A stretch of DNA of 36,048 nucleotides from Shewanella sp. MBTL60-007 (GTDB lineage: Bacteria > Pseudomonadota > Gammaproteobacteria > Enterobacterales > Shewanellaceae): the NCBI RefSeq assembly GCF_019654915.1, contig NZ_BPET01000062.1:1-36048 (forward strand), read 5' to 3'. The stretch's first letter is position 1; every line of letters begins with the position of its first letter. The notes under the pieces were generated by a model that was not told the DNA's origin, did not search any database, and saw nothing but the letters and a program-made list of their open reading frames with translations. Made by a program: the position numbers and the translations under genes. Below, in pieces: positions 23,466 through 31,970 of the stretch.

Positions 23466-24665
23466 GTGGAACAGACGAATAGTAAAGACAGTCTATATGA
23501 TGCAGTTGTTGTTGGCGGTGGTATGGTCGGCGCGGCAACCGCAATAGGTCTTGGCCAGCTTGGATTAAAGGTGGCAATTGTTGAAGCGTTTGCTCCAAAA
23601 CCCTATGACAGTGAACAACCTTTGGACCTGCGGGTTTCCGCCATCAGCGCTGCATCGGAATCTTTGCTTGATCGCCTTGGTGCTTTGGCTGGGCTCGATT
23701 CGATGCGTAAAGTTGCCTATAAAGGCCTAGAGACTTGGGAAATGGATGGCTGTATTACCCGTTTTCACAGCGAGCAAATTGGTGCCACGCACTTAGGTCA
23801 TATTATTGAGAACCGCCTGATCCAGCTCTCTCTTTGGCAGCGGATGCAGCAACTAGAGAACATTAGGTTGTTTTGCCCGGTAAAAATTGTAGAGATGTCA
23901 CGCAAACCACTTCAGGACTCAATAGAGGTTAAGCTTGATAATGGTGAGGCATTGCAAGCTCGTCTGCTTATCGGCGCCGATGGTGCTAACTCTATGGTTC
24001 GCCAATGGGCAAACATTGGTATTACAGCGTGGGATTATGCGCAGTCAGCCATGCTGATTAATATCGAAACAGCATGTAGTGAGCAAGATGTCACTTGGCA
24101 ACAGTTTACACCCAGTGGGCCTCGCTCCTTATTGCCACTACCGGGCAATAATGCTTCATTAGTTTGGTATGATGATGCCAATAGAATTGCGCAACTTAGC
24201 CAACTCAATAATTCAGCATTAAAAGTGCAAATTGATCAATATTTCCCACAGCGATTAGATCGTGACTTTAGTGTTATCAATAAGGCGAGTTTTAAACTGA
24301 CTCGCCGTCATGCACAGACTTATTACCAGAATAACTTAGTGATTCTTGGTGATGCTGCCCATACCATCAACCCGTTAGCTGGGCAGGGAGTTAACTTAGG
24401 CTTTAAAGATGTCGATGCCTTAATTTGCACGATTGCAGGTCATCTTGAAGATAAAACTGGCTGGTGGCAAAAGCCTGTCTTAGCTGAATTTCAAAAGAGT
24501 CGTTACCGAGACAACCTGTTGATGATGTCGACCATGGATCTGTTTTATGCCAGCTTTAGTAATGACATATTGCCGCTAAAGCTACTACGTAATGGCGCAC
24601 TCAAGCTTGCGAATATCGATACACCAATAAAGAAACAGGTACTGAAGTACGCAATGGGCTTTTAA
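23466..24665 (+). CDS. ubiF: Ubiquinone biosynthesis FAD-dependent hydroxylase UbiF
   Basis: FAD monooxygenase (399 aa) that hydroxylates the benzoquinol ring during aerobic ubiquinone synthesis. The N-terminal dinucleotide fold reads DAVVVGGGMVGAATAIGLGQLG (GxGxxG at about 17-22), followed by RVSAISAASESLL. The second FAD motif is ILGDAAHTINPLAGQGVNLGFKDVDAL. The C-terminal MDLFYASFSNDILPLKLLRNGAL matches UbiF rather than UbiH as I recall them. The GTG at 23466 preceded by GGAGAC is preferred over the upstream GTG at 23436. The miaB-ubiF neighbourhood is the E. coli one. UbiH and VisC/UbiI relatives are the alternatives. Confidence 0.9.
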   Translation: MEQTNSKDSLYDAVVVGGGMVGAATAIGLGQLGLKVAIVEAFAPKPYDSEQPLDLRVSAISAASESLLDRLGALAGLDSMRKVAYKGLETWEMDGCITRFHSEQIGATHLGHIIENRLIQLSLWQRMQQLENIRLFCPVKIVEMSRKPLQDSIEVKLDNGEALQARLLIGADGANSMVRQWANIGITAWDYAQSAMLINIETACSEQDVTWQQFTPSGPRSLLPLPGNNASLVWYDDANRIAQLSQLNNSALKVQIDQYFPQRLDRDFSVINKASFKLTRRHAQTYYQNNLVILGDAAHTINPLAGQGVNLGFKDVDALICTIAGHLEDKTGWWQKPVLAEFQKSRYRDNLLMMSTMDLFYASFSNDILPLKLLRNGALKLANIDTPIKKQVLKYAMGF

Positions 24666-24691
24666 GTTAGAGTCATTACTTAAAGAGAATA

Positions 24692-24719
24692 ACCGAATGC
24701 TGAGCATTCGGTTTTTTTT
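24692..24719 (+). terminator. Terminator of ubiF
   Basis: ACCGAATGCT and AGCATTCGGT pair almost without a loop, followed by eight Ts. Confidence 0.92.
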
Positions 24720-24822
24720 GGGGTATTGATCGACTTGCTGTTTTTCATTGGGGAATGGGATCAAAGCTAGGGGTGAAAATAGGCTGGTTCAGTACAGTGA
24801 TAAGTGTAAATTTGCGTATAAT

Positions 24823-24851
24823 TTGTTGGCAGGCTATTTGAGTGCTAAAAT
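24823..24851 (+). promoter_or_regulatory. Probable pth promoter
   Basis: -35 TTGTTG (24823-24828), 17-bp spacer, -10 TAAAAT (24846-24851), 75 bp before pth. A perfect TATAAT at 24817-24822 lies just upstream but lacks a matching -35; either could be used. Confidence 0.45.
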
Positions 24852-24926
24852 GTCGCGTTTTTAATTTTGCTGCTGGCTGATTGGCTCGGCGACAAAACCA
24901 AAATTAGGTAATAACAGACTGGTACT

Positions 24927-25511
24927 ATGAGCAATATAAAACTGATAGTTGGGCTTGCAAACCCCGGCGCACAGTATGAACGGACTCGCCATAATGCAGG
25001 TGCGTGGTACGTTGAGGAACTCGCTAGAGTCTGTGGTGCCACGTTAACATTAGACAGCAAATACTTTGGCATGACGGCAAGAGTGACGCTGCATGGCAAA
25101 GATGTTCGTCTATTAATTCCGACGACCTTTATGAATTTAAGTGGTAAGTCGGTTGGTGCGTTAGCGAACTTTTTCCGCATCGCACCAGAAGAGATATTAG
25201 TTGCGCACGATGAGCTAGATATGCCACCGGGTGTTGCAAAGTTTAAGTTGGGCGGTGGTCATGGTGGTCATAACGGTCTTAAAGATATCATTGCAAAATT
25301 AGCCAATGATAAAGGCTTTTATCGACTGCGGATCGGCATAGGCCATCCTGGCGATAAGAGTCAGGTGAGCAATTATGTGCTGAGTAAAGCCTCTCCAACG
25401 GATCAAGAGCTGATGGACGCCGCGGTTGATGAAGCGGTACGTTCGACAGAGGTCTTGTTCAACCAAGATATGGCAAAGGCGATGCATAGACTGCATTCTT
25501 TTAAAGCTTAA
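24927..25511 (+). CDS. pth: Peptidyl-tRNA hydrolase
   Basis: Releases peptides from peptidyl-tRNA that drops off ribosomes and so recycles tRNA (194 aa). The family start KLIVGLANPGAQYERTRHNAG carries the conserved Asn12 and catalytic His22. FMNLSGKSVG, HDELDMPPGVAKFKLGGGHGGHNGLKDI and FYRLRIGIGHPG complete the signature. It precedes ychF by 53 bp with no terminator, the common pth-ychF operon. Confidence 0.97.
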   Translation: MSNIKLIVGLANPGAQYERTRHNAGAWYVEELARVCGATLTLDSKYFGMTARVTLHGKDVRLLIPTTFMNLSGKSVGALANFFRIAPEEILVAHDELDMPPGVAKFKLGGGHGGHNGLKDIIAKLANDKGFYRLRIGIGHPGDKSQVSNYVLSKASPTDQELMDAAVDEAVRSTEVLFNQDMAKAMHRLHSFKA

Positions 25512-25564
25512 ACAAGTGCTTGGAGTGAAGCTCCAAGTCATTCATTGATATTAAAGGTAACAAT

Positions 25565-26656
25565 ATGGGTTTCAAATGTGGCATCGTAGGCCTGCCAAAC
25601 GTTGGTAAATCAACACTCTTCAACGCACTAACGAAAGCTGGTATCGAAGCGTCAAACTTCCCGTTCTGTACAATTGAACCTAATACTGGCGTTGTTCCTG
25701 TACCGGATCCACGTTTAGACGCATTGGCTGAAATTGTGAAGCCTGAGCGTGTATTGGCTACAACGATGGAGTTTGTGGATATCGCAGGTCTAGTTGCTGG
25801 CGCATCTAAAGGTGAAGGTTTAGGTAACAAGTTCCTAGCTAACATCCGTGAAACCGATGCGATTGGCCATGTTGTTCGTTGTTTTGAAGACGATAACATT
25901 GTTCACGTAGCTAACAAGGTGTCACCTGCAAGTGATATCGAAGTGATTAACACCGAACTTGCACTAGCTGACCTAGACTCATGTGAGCGTGCGATTACAC
26001 GTCAGGCAAAGCGTGCTAAAGGCGGTGACGCTGATGCTAAGTTTGAAGTGAGTGTGCTTGAAAAAATGCGTCCAGTGTTAGACGAAGGCAAAATGCTACG
26101 TTCAATGGAGCTAACTAAAGAAGAGTTAGCGGCAGTTGGTTACTTAAACTTCCTAACGTTAAAGCCAACCATGTACATCGCTAACGTATCTGAAGATGGT
26201 TTTGAGAATAACCCTCATCTAGATACGGTAAAGGCTATTGCTGCTGAAGAAAACGCAGTAGTTGTTGCTGTATGTGCGGCAATTGAGTCAGAGCTTGCCG
26301 AGATGGACGCAGAAGACCGTGAAGAGTTCATGGCCGATCTAGGTCTAGAAGAGCCTGGTCTTGATCGCGTGATCCGTGCTGGTTACGATCTACTAAGCCT
26401 ACAAACTTACTTTACCGCTGGTGTAAAAGAAGTACGTGCTTGGACTGTTCGTGTTGGAGCGAGTGCTCCACAGGCCGCTGGTGTTATTCATACTGACTTC
26501 GAGCGTGGCTTTATCCGTGCACAGGTTATGTCTTATGAAGATTTCATTACTTATAAAGGTGAAGCCGGCGCGAAAGAAGCTGGTAAGCTTCGCGTAGAAG
26601 GTAAGACTTATACCGTAAAAGATGGCGATGTAATGCATTTCCTATTTAACGTATAA
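25565..26656 (+). CDS. ychF: Redox-regulated ATPase YchF (OLA1 family)
   Basis: Obg-related P-loop protein (363 aa) that prefers ATP to GTP and binds ribosomes; it is implicated in stress responses. The P-loop is GLPNVGKST (about residues 9-17), with FVDIAGLVAGASKGEGLGNKFLANIRETDA as the switch/G3 region. A coiled insert lies at about 130-200, and a C-terminal TGS domain (about 280-363) ends GDVMHFLFNV. Second gene after pth. A strong terminator follows 21 bp after the stop. Confidence 0.97.
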   Translation: MGFKCGIVGLPNVGKSTLFNALTKAGIEASNFPFCTIEPNTGVVPVPDPRLDALAEIVKPERVLATTMEFVDIAGLVAGASKGEGLGNKFLANIRETDAIGHVVRCFEDDNIVHVANKVSPASDIEVINTELALADLDSCERAITRQAKRAKGGDADAKFEVSVLEKMRPVLDEGKMLRSMELTKEELAAVGYLNFLTLKPTMYIANVSEDGFENNPHLDTVKAIAAEENAVVVAVCAAIESELAEMDAEDREEFMADLGLEEPGLDRVIRAGYDLLSLQTYFTAGVKEVRAWTVRVGASAPQAAGVIHTDFERGFIRAQVMSYEDFITYKGEAGAKEAGKLRVEGKTYTVKDGDVMHFLFNV

Positions 26657-26677
26657 GCTTGACGCTACATTGATAAT

Positions 26678-26707
26678 AAACGGCGACTCATTATAGTCGC
26701 CGTTTTT
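26678..26707 (+). terminator. Terminator of pth-ychF
   Basis: AAACGGCGACT and AGTCGCCGTTTTT form an 11-bp stem with a short AT loop and T run. Confidence 0.92.
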
Positions 26708-26979
26708 GTATCTAGGACTTGAACAAGCATTGCCTATGACATCGCCTGATACTGATTGGTATAAGTTGCTTGGGTTTTGTAAGTTAGGCGGGTACAAAGT
26801 GGGGGATTTTGACAGAATAAGAAGTGGCCTGAGTGTATAAAGCCACTATTACTGGTAAGTTTGTGAGTAAAAACTGCTAAAATTCTCTGACAAAAGACGC
26901 TTTTTTGAATGTCTGTTGCTCAGTTTGGTGAAGTTATCGCCTAACAATGCTTTTTCGGTAAATTTGCGAAAAAAAGCAG
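26708..26979. other. Intergenic stretch before the tRNA array
   Basis: About 270 bp with no gene. It includes TGATTGGTATAAGTT at 26753-26767, identical to the right end of the MITE-like element at 28376-28390. The remainder is AT-rich, with nothing recognised. Confidence 0.55.
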
Positions 26980-27008
26980 TTGACCTGATTAACCCGAATA
27001 AGCATAAT
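26980..27008 (+). promoter_or_regulatory. Strong promoter of the Met-Leu-Gln tRNA array
   Basis: -35 TTGACC (26980-26985), 17-bp spacer, -10 CATAAT (27003-27008), followed by a GC-rich discriminator (ACGCCCCG). Such discriminators are typical of stable-RNA promoters under stringent (ppGpp/DksA) control. No internal promoter of this quality or internal terminator is seen, so all nine tRNAs are probably one transcript. Confidence 0.82.
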
Positions 27009-27047
27009 ACGCCCCGTTCCCCAGACTGGGGGGCGAAAAAGAAAGAT

Positions 27048-27124
27048 GGCAATGTAGCTCAGCTGGTTAGAGCACAGCACTCATAATGCTGGGGTCGCAG
27101 GTTCAAGTCCCGCCATTGCTACCA
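27048..27124 (+). tRNA. tRNA-Met (CAT), elongator, copy 1
   Basis: 77-nt cloverleaf from GGCAATGTAGCTCAG to CATTGCTACCA with encoded CCA. The anticodon CAT lies in ACTCATAATG. The fully paired acceptor end indicates the elongator rather than the initiator. An isoleucine tRNA with a lysidine-modified CAT cannot be fully excluded from sequence alone, but the resemblance to E. coli metT/metU favours Met. Confidence 0.95.
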
Positions 27125-27183
27125 TCTTCTTTTGCCAACTTAGTTGGCAGCATCTTAATCGGGATGTAAAAAACAGATGTTGT

Positions 27184-27268
<85 letters not shown>

Positions 27269-27315
27269 TTTAATTTAAGTGATGAGCTTAGGCTTGTTAC
27301 TGAAAGCAAGATTTT

Positions 27316-27390
27316 TGGGGTATCGCCAAGCGGTAAGGCACCGGGTTTTGATCTCGGCATTCCCAGGTTCAAATCCTGGTACCCCAGCCA
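27316..27390 (+). tRNA. tRNA-Gln (TTG), copy 1
   Basis: 75-nt cloverleaf from TGGGGTATCGCC to TACCCCAGCCA, with anticodon TTG in GTTTTGATCT. Only 5 nt (TCTTT) separate it from the next tRNA-Met. Confidence 0.96.
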
Positions 27391-27395
27391 TCTTT

Positions 27396-27472
27396 GGCAA
27401 TGTAGCTCAGCTGGTTAGAGCACAGCACTCATAATGCTGGGGTCGCAGGTTCAAGTCCCGCCATTGCTACCA
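27396..27472 (+). tRNA. tRNA-Met (CAT), elongator, copy 2
   Basis: Identical to copy 1 and 348 bp downstream of it. Confidence 0.95.
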
Positions 27473-27548
27473 TCTTTTCTGGATGTAAACTAGAATCATC
27501 TCCGTCAGAGATGTAAAATCTGATGCTGTGTGTGAACACAGGTGCAGT

Positions 27549-27633
<85 letters not shown>

Positions 27634-27680
27634 TTTAATTCAAGTGATGAGCTTAGGCTTGTTACTGAAACTAAGATTTT

Positions 27681-27755
27681 TGGGGTATCGCCAAGCGGTA
27701 AGGCACCGGGTTTTGATCTCGGCATTCCCAGGTTCAAATCCTGGTACCCCAGCCA
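27681..27755 (+). tRNA. tRNA-Gln (TTG), copy 2
   Basis: Identical to copy 1. The TCTTT spacer to the next tRNA-Met is also identical. Confidence 0.96.
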
Positions 27756-27760
27756 TCTTT

Positions 27761-27837
27761 GGCAATGTAGCTCAGCTGGTTAGAGCACAGCACTCATAAT
27801 GCTGGGGTCGCAGGTTCAAGTCCCGCCATTGCTACCA
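27761..27837 (+). tRNA. tRNA-Met (CAT), elongator, copy 3
   Basis: Identical to copies 1 and 2; 365 bp after copy 2. Confidence 0.95.
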
Positions 27838-27913
27838 TCTTTTCTGGATGTAAACTAGAATCATCGCCGTCAGAGATGTAAAATCTGATACTGTGTGTGA
27901 ACACAGGTGCAGT

Positions 27914-27998
<85 letters not shown>

Positions 27999-28046
27999 TT
28001 TATTTACATGATGAGCCAAGGCTTGTTGTGAGTTAGAAAGTTTGAT

Positions 28047-28121
28047 TGGGGTATCGCCAAGCGGTAAGGCACCGGGTTTTGATCTCGGCATTCCCAGGTT
28101 CGAATCCTGGTACCCCAGCCA
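28047..28121 (+). tRNA. tRNA-Gln (TTG), copy 3
   Basis: As copies 1 and 2 except the T-loop, GTTCGAATC instead of GTTCAAATC. The consensus T-loop is here, so copies 1 and 2 carry the variant. Last gene of the array; a terminator follows. Confidence 0.96.
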
Positions 28122-28127
28122 CTTGCC

Positions 28128-28157
28128 AAAAAGCCCATCTTAGGATGGGCTTTTTGT
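28128..28157 (+). terminator. Terminator of the tRNA array
   Basis: AAAAGCCCATC-TTAG-GATGGGCTTTTT, then GTTTT, starting 7 nt after the last CCA. Confidence 0.93.
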
Positions 28158-28213
28158 TTTCTGCATTTCTATTCTTAGCTTCGATGCTAATATTCTCCTA
28201 TTTTTCTTAGCAC

Positions 28214-28388
28214 TCTTATAATACCAATCAGCATAAAGGTTTGGGCGCCATTCTAGAGAGTTTTTGACTACCTACTTTGGCGTTTAAAAGCTTCATAATG
28301 TAACAAACATTCTTTCAGCTATTCGACTTGAATCAGTTTGCGAAAAAATGCCCTGAGTAGATCAGTCTCTTATATTGATTGGTATAAG
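28214..28388. mobile_element. MITE-like inverted-repeat element (about 175 bp)
   Basis: The left end reads CTTATAATACCAATCAGC and the right end, reversed, reads CTTATACCAATCAATATAAG. They are imperfect terminal inverted repeats of about 20 bp around a shared CCAATCA core. The interior is non-coding. This shape fits a non-autonomous miniature element or a dispersed repeat; no transposase is near and no target duplication is certain. The right end recurs as a lone copy at 26753-26767. Confidence 0.45.
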
Positions 28389-28451
28389 TTAATCACTGCT
28401 GATTAAAATCTGTGCTAGGATTCTGCTTTATCATTTCAGGGAGTGAATACT

Positions 28452-28910
28452 ATGAGGCCTTTAATCGCCTTATCTCTAGGGTGTTTGTTGTCAGCGAGTT
28501 GTGCCGTTCAAGCCGCACCAACGACACTTGAAATCAACGACAAGATCAAGCCTAAGTCTTCTGATCGATACATTAGAGCGGTTCATAAAGAAATTGAAAC
28601 CGGAACTAATGATCTTGATAAGATCCGTTATGGGATCTTAGAGGGAATGTTGACCACCAAAGGTTTCGCTTGGGTTTACCAAGGCGAGGGAGATGGTTAC
28701 ATCTTGGCGCGGTTCGACTATCGTGGCGATACCAATGTGATGCGAATAGAGTATGACCAGTCTTTGGTACAACTTAAATATCATGATGCGCTCGGCGATT
28801 ATGTGTGTAAGAAGCTGGTAGATGATATCTGCTATAAGAACAGCCGAGGTTATTACAACTACATTAAAAACCTTAGAAATAGCATCAGCAAGCAACTGTC
28901 ACGGTTTTAA
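28452..28910 (+). CDS. Small exported protein of unknown function, paralogue of the next gene
   Basis: A 152-aa protein. The ATG is preceded by GGGAG; the GTG at 28443 is less likely. A signal peptide (MRPLIALSLGCLLSASCAVQA) precedes the mature part. Near the signal end LSASC only partly resembles a lipobox, so type I cleavage after VQA is preferred. The mature part has FAWVYQGEGDGYILARFDYRGDTNVMRIEYD, then two Cys (YVCKKLVDDICYK) that could form a disulfide, and a basic helix YYNYIKNLRNSISKQL. It shares this layout with its downstream neighbour 19 bp away. The family is not recognised. Confidence 0.78.
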   Translation: MRPLIALSLGCLLSASCAVQAAPTTLEINDKIKPKSSDRYIRAVHKEIETGTNDLDKIRYGILEGMLTTKGFAWVYQGEGDGYILARFDYRGDTNVMRIEYDQSLVQLKYHDALGDYVCKKLVDDICYKNSRGYYNYIKNLRNSISKQLSRF

Positions 28911-28929
28911 AAACGTTAAGGATATCTAG

Positions 28930-29346
28930 ATGAGAAAAATCATAGCAGGTCTGCTTGTAAGCTGTATTGGAGTCATGACTGTTACGGCTAGTGAGTTGAA
29001 ACTTTATCAAGACCCGATCCCTTACGGTACCTATATAACAGACATAGATAGTATGCTGACCGATGCGGTTAAACGTAATCATTGGGTATTTAGCAAAGAT
29101 GAATCAGGTATTAGATACGCAAATTTAGATTATAAGACCTATAAGATAACAACGGAGCTGATGGTAAAGGATAACAGCGTTGCCGTTAAGCTTATCAGTG
29201 CCGAGCGTCCAGATTGTGGCAAGAAGAGCTGTAAAGTCGATATGGGCAAGGTTGATGGCTGGCTGGTTAAACTGCGCCGTAGTATTGCTTATGACATTAC
29301 ACTAGCGGTAAGAGACGATGCCCTCAAGCGTAGGTTTGTTGAGTAG
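28930..29346 (+). CDS. Small exported protein of unknown function, paralogue of the previous gene
   Basis: A 138-aa protein with a signal peptide (MRKIIAGLLVSCIGVMTVTASE, cleavage near TAS) and a good ribosome site (AAGGAT). The mature part repeats the plan of the upstream gene: HWVFSKDESGIRYANLDYKTYKITTELMVKDNSVAVKLIS, two close Cys (DCGKKSC), then a helix with KLRRSIAYDI. Overall identity is low, but the W-V-(F/Y), G-x-I/Y, A-x-(F/L)-D-Y, paired-Cys and L-R-x-SI positions line up. The 19-bp gap suggests one transcript ending at the 29378 terminator. Confidence 0.78.
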   Translation: MRKIIAGLLVSCIGVMTVTASELKLYQDPIPYGTYITDIDSMLTDAVKRNHWVFSKDESGIRYANLDYKTYKITTELMVKDNSVAVKLISAERPDCGKKSCKVDMGKVDGWLVKLRRSIAYDITLAVRDDALKRRFVE

Positions 29347-29377
29347 TAATGACTGAAAACGGTAATTTATTGGCATA

Positions 29378-29406
29378 AAAAAACGCACTCAAAGGAGTGC
29401 GTTTTT
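29378..29406. terminator. Bidirectional terminator between the exported-protein pair and prs
   Basis: AAAAACGCACTC-AAAG-GAGTGCGTTTTT: 12-bp stem with A and T tracts on both sides, serving the two converging transcripts. Confidence 0.92.
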
Positions 29407-29448
29407 CATCTCTATCTTGCCAGACTAGCTCTTAGCATTTACTAAGAA

Positions 29449-30396
29449 TTAGTGTTTGAACATTGCAGAGATTGACTCTTCGTTGCTTACACGGCGAATC
29501 GCTTCAGCCATAACTGTAGACATAGTCAATTGAGATACTTTGTCTAGAGCCGCAATTTCAGGGCTTAGTGGAATAGTGTCGGTTACGATAACTTCATCGA
29601 TTACAGACTCAGCGATGTTCTTAGCTGCATTGCCAGAGAAAACTGGGTGAGTTGCGTAAGCGAATACACGGTTTGCACCGTGCTCTTTCAGTGCTTCTGC
29701 AGCTTTACATAGCGTGCCACCAGTATCGATCATGTCATCAACGATGATGCAATCACGGCCTTGAACGTCACCAATGATATGCATTACTTGAGCAACGTTC
29801 GCCTGTGGGCGACGTTTGTCGATAATGGCTAAGTCAGAATCATCAAGTAGCTTAGCGACTGCACGAGCGCGTACAACACCACCGATGTCAGGAGAAACAA
29901 CTACAGGGTTTTCTAGGTTCTTCGCTAACATGTCTTCTAGCAGTACTGGGCTACCGAATACGTTATCAACTGGAACGTCGAAGAAACCTTGGATTTGTTC
30001 AGCGTGTAGATCACATGTCAATACGCGGTCAACACCAACGCTTGATAAGAAATCTGCAACAACTTTAGCAGTGATAGGTACACGAGCACTGCGAACACGA
30101 CGGTCCTGACGCGCGTAACCAAAGTAAGGAATAACTGCTGTAATACGACCAGCTGATGCACGACGAAGCGCGTCAACCATAACGATAAGTTCCATTAGGT
30201 TATCGTTAGTAGGAGCGCAAGTAGATTGAATGATGAACACATCCGCACCACGTACATTTTCATTAATTTGGACACTGATTTCGCCGTCACTGAAAACGCC
30301 TACTTCCGCGTCTCCAAGTTTACAAAATAGACGATCGGCTATCTTCTTAGCGAGACTAGGTGTAGCGTTACCGGCAAAAAGTTTAATGTCAGGCAC
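29449..30396 (-). CDS. prs: Ribose-phosphate pyrophosphokinase
   Basis: Makes PRPP from ribose 5-phosphate and ATP for nucleotide, His, Trp and NAD synthesis. Signatures: PDIKLFAGNATPSLAKKIA at the start, FGYARQDRRVRSARVPITAK, DLHAEQIQGFFDVPVDN, the flexible-loop KRRP, and the PRPP-binding DCIIVDDMIDTGGTL. The start is the GTG at 30396, which has TGAGGT 8 nt upstream and gives 315 aa, the length of the E. coli enzyme. An in-frame ATG nine codons earlier (30423) lacks such a site. It follows ispE by 63 bp, as in the lolB-ispE-prs order of E. coli. Confidence 0.97.
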   Translation of the reverse strand: MPDIKLFAGNATPSLAKKIADRLFCKLGDAEVGVFSDGEISVQINENVRGADVFIIQSTCAPTNDNLMELIVMVDALRRASAGRITAVIPYFGYARQDRRVRSARVPITAKVVADFLSSVGVDRVLTCDLHAEQIQGFFDVPVDNVFGSPVLLEDMLAKNLENPVVVSPDIGGVVRARAVAKLLDDSDLAIIDKRRPQANVAQVMHIIGDVQGRDCIIVDDMIDTGGTLCKAAEALKEHGANRVFAYATHPVFSGNAAKNIAESVIDEVIVTDTIPLSPEIAALDKVSQLTMSTVMAEAIRRVSNEESISAMFKH

Positions 30397-30459
30397 TGTA
30401 GGAACCTCAGGCGTATGCTTCATGATTGTGGCTGGGATTAATCGTATCCCAGAGAGTGG

Positions 30460-31314
30460 TTAACACTGAGTTAATCTCAGCATTAACGGCGATTTATTTG
30501 CCCCTTTCGCGACAAAGCCTTGTATTGATGCAGGCAATTTCGCCAATACATCTTTAGCTTGTTGCTCCTGTTCGAATTGACCAAAAACACATGCTCCTGT
30601 TCCGGTCATTCTGGACGGCGCATATTCTAGCAGCCAGTCTAAGGTTTTGGCAACTTGAGGGTAGCGTTTTGCGACTAATCTTTGGCAGTCATTTTGCCAA
30701 GGGCTGTTCATTAATGACTCTAGACTTAACTTTGGCGTGCTTCGAGGTAGATCGGGGTCTTGAAATACTTCCGCTGTAGAAACATGCACCTGAGGCACTA
30801 ACACCAGATACCAAGGCTGGGCAGGCTCAACGTTTTGCAGTTTTTCACCCACACCTTCGGCAAAGGCCGCAAAACCATTAATAAAAACAGGAACATCCGC
30901 ACCTAGCTTTAATCCTAGTTCGCAAAGTTCCGTTGTGGATAGCCCTGTTTGCCAAAGTTGATTAAGGGCGACCAATGTTGTTGCCGCATCGGAGGAACCG
31001 CCGCCGAGACCGCCGCCCATTGGTAGGCGTTTATCGAGCCAAATTTCAGCGCCAAGTTGACAATTTGTTCTTTGTTGTAGTGATTTTGCGGCTCTGAGAA
31101 TTAAGTTATCGCTGTCAGCAACAACTGCCGACATATTCGAATGTAATTTCAGGGTTGGCTTATCTAACACTTTAAAATCTAGGTAGTCACAATGCTCAAT
31201 GAATTGAAACAGAGTTTGCAGCTCGTGATAGCCATCACTGCGTCGGGCATTAATATGCAGAAACAGATTGAGTTTAGCTGGTGCGGGCCAGCCTAAAGAA
31301 AGTGGCGCTGTCAT
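30460..31314 (-). CDS. ispE: 4-diphosphocytidyl-2-C-methyl-D-erythritol kinase
   Basis: GHMP-family kinase (284 aa) of the non-mevalonate isoprenoid pathway. It phosphorylates CDP-methylerythritol at the 2-hydroxyl. The N-terminal PAPAKLNLFLHINARRSDGYHELQTLFQ and the ATP-binding GGGLGGGSSDAATTLVALN are diagnostic; MTGTGACVFG is the third GHMP motif. The ATG overlaps the lolB stop (ATGA), and the longer open frame upstream runs inside lolB, so the shorter start is chosen. Isoprenoids made here feed ubiquinone and undecaprenyl phosphate. Confidence 0.97.
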   Translation of the reverse strand: MTAPLSLGWPAPAKLNLFLHINARRSDGYHELQTLFQFIEHCDYLDFKVLDKPTLKLHSNMSAVVADSDNLILRAAKSLQQRTNCQLGAEIWLDKRLPMGGGLGGGSSDAATTLVALNQLWQTGLSTTELCELGLKLGADVPVFINGFAAFAEGVGEKLQNVEPAQPWYLVLVPQVHVSTAEVFQDPDLPRSTPKLSLESLMNSPWQNDCQRLVAKRYPQVAKTLDWLLEYAPSRMTGTGACVFGQFEQEQQAKDVLAKLPASIQGFVAKGANKSPLMLRLTQC

Positions 31315-31970
31315 AAAGAATTCTCGGTTTGTGACGTCTGCTGAATAAGCGTAGTACTTTGTGGAGCTAAAGCTTGCCATTGATTGAGTTGTAGTTTTAA
31401 GCGTACTTCTCCACGTCGTAGGTTAAGTAAACGTGGGACTTCCGCACCGCTTTGCACCTGCCAACTGTTAAAGTCAACTTCCCAAGGAGGGAGTTGCTCT
31501 GAATTGACCAGCTTTGCAGGACGACCTTGAGCGTCTTTGGCCATCAATTTGTCGCCCACTGTTAATTGGCCTGTGATCCAAAGTGGTAGTGACTCAATTG
31601 GTATTGACCAGCCCGAGACTCGGGTAAGAAGGCGTTGAGGGTCGCTATCTGTGTAGGTCCGGCCATCGACTTCCAGCGTGGCTTCGCCAGCTCGACTCTG
31701 TAGCGATAAAACGGTAGTCCCCAGCATTGTTGTCAGCTTTAGTTCATCATGGGTAGGGCTATGTAGCCAATATAGATTGGTGCTGAATTTATCCTGGGGT
31801 GTTCTCACCGCAAGCTTCCCCTGCATCTCCCATGCGTCAGCCTGCTGCACTTTGTTAACAGAGACGGGAACTAGGTTGTCTGGTATGGTAGTTGAGCAAC
31901 CACTAACTAAAAGAGTGCCCAGCATCACCCAAAGATAAGTGTTTTTTGTGATACGTCTCAAATTATTCAT
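31311..31970 (-). CDS. lolB: Outer-membrane lipoprotein receptor LolB
   Basis: Outer-membrane lipoprotein (219 aa) that takes lipoproteins from periplasmic LolA and inserts them in the membrane. The lipobox LVSGC puts the lipidated Cys at residue 25, followed by ADAWEMQGKLAVRTPQDKFSTNLYWLHSPTHDELKLTTMLGTTVLSL, the family's incomplete-barrel start. GWSIPIESLPLWITGQL matches the conserved middle. Divergent from hemA as in E. coli. It acts downstream of Lnt, which is also encoded in this window. Confidence 0.96.
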   Translation of the reverse strand: MNNLRRITKNTYLWVMLGTLLVSGCSTTIPDNLVPVSVNKVQQADAWEMQGKLAVRTPQDKFSTNLYWLHSPTHDELKLTTMLGTTVLSLQSRAGEATLEVDGRTYTDSDPQRLLTRVSGWSIPIESLPLWITGQLTVGDKLMAKDAQGRPAKLVNSEQLPPWEVDFNSWQVQSGAEVPRLLNLRRGEVRLKLQLNQWQALAPQSTTLIQQTSQTENSL

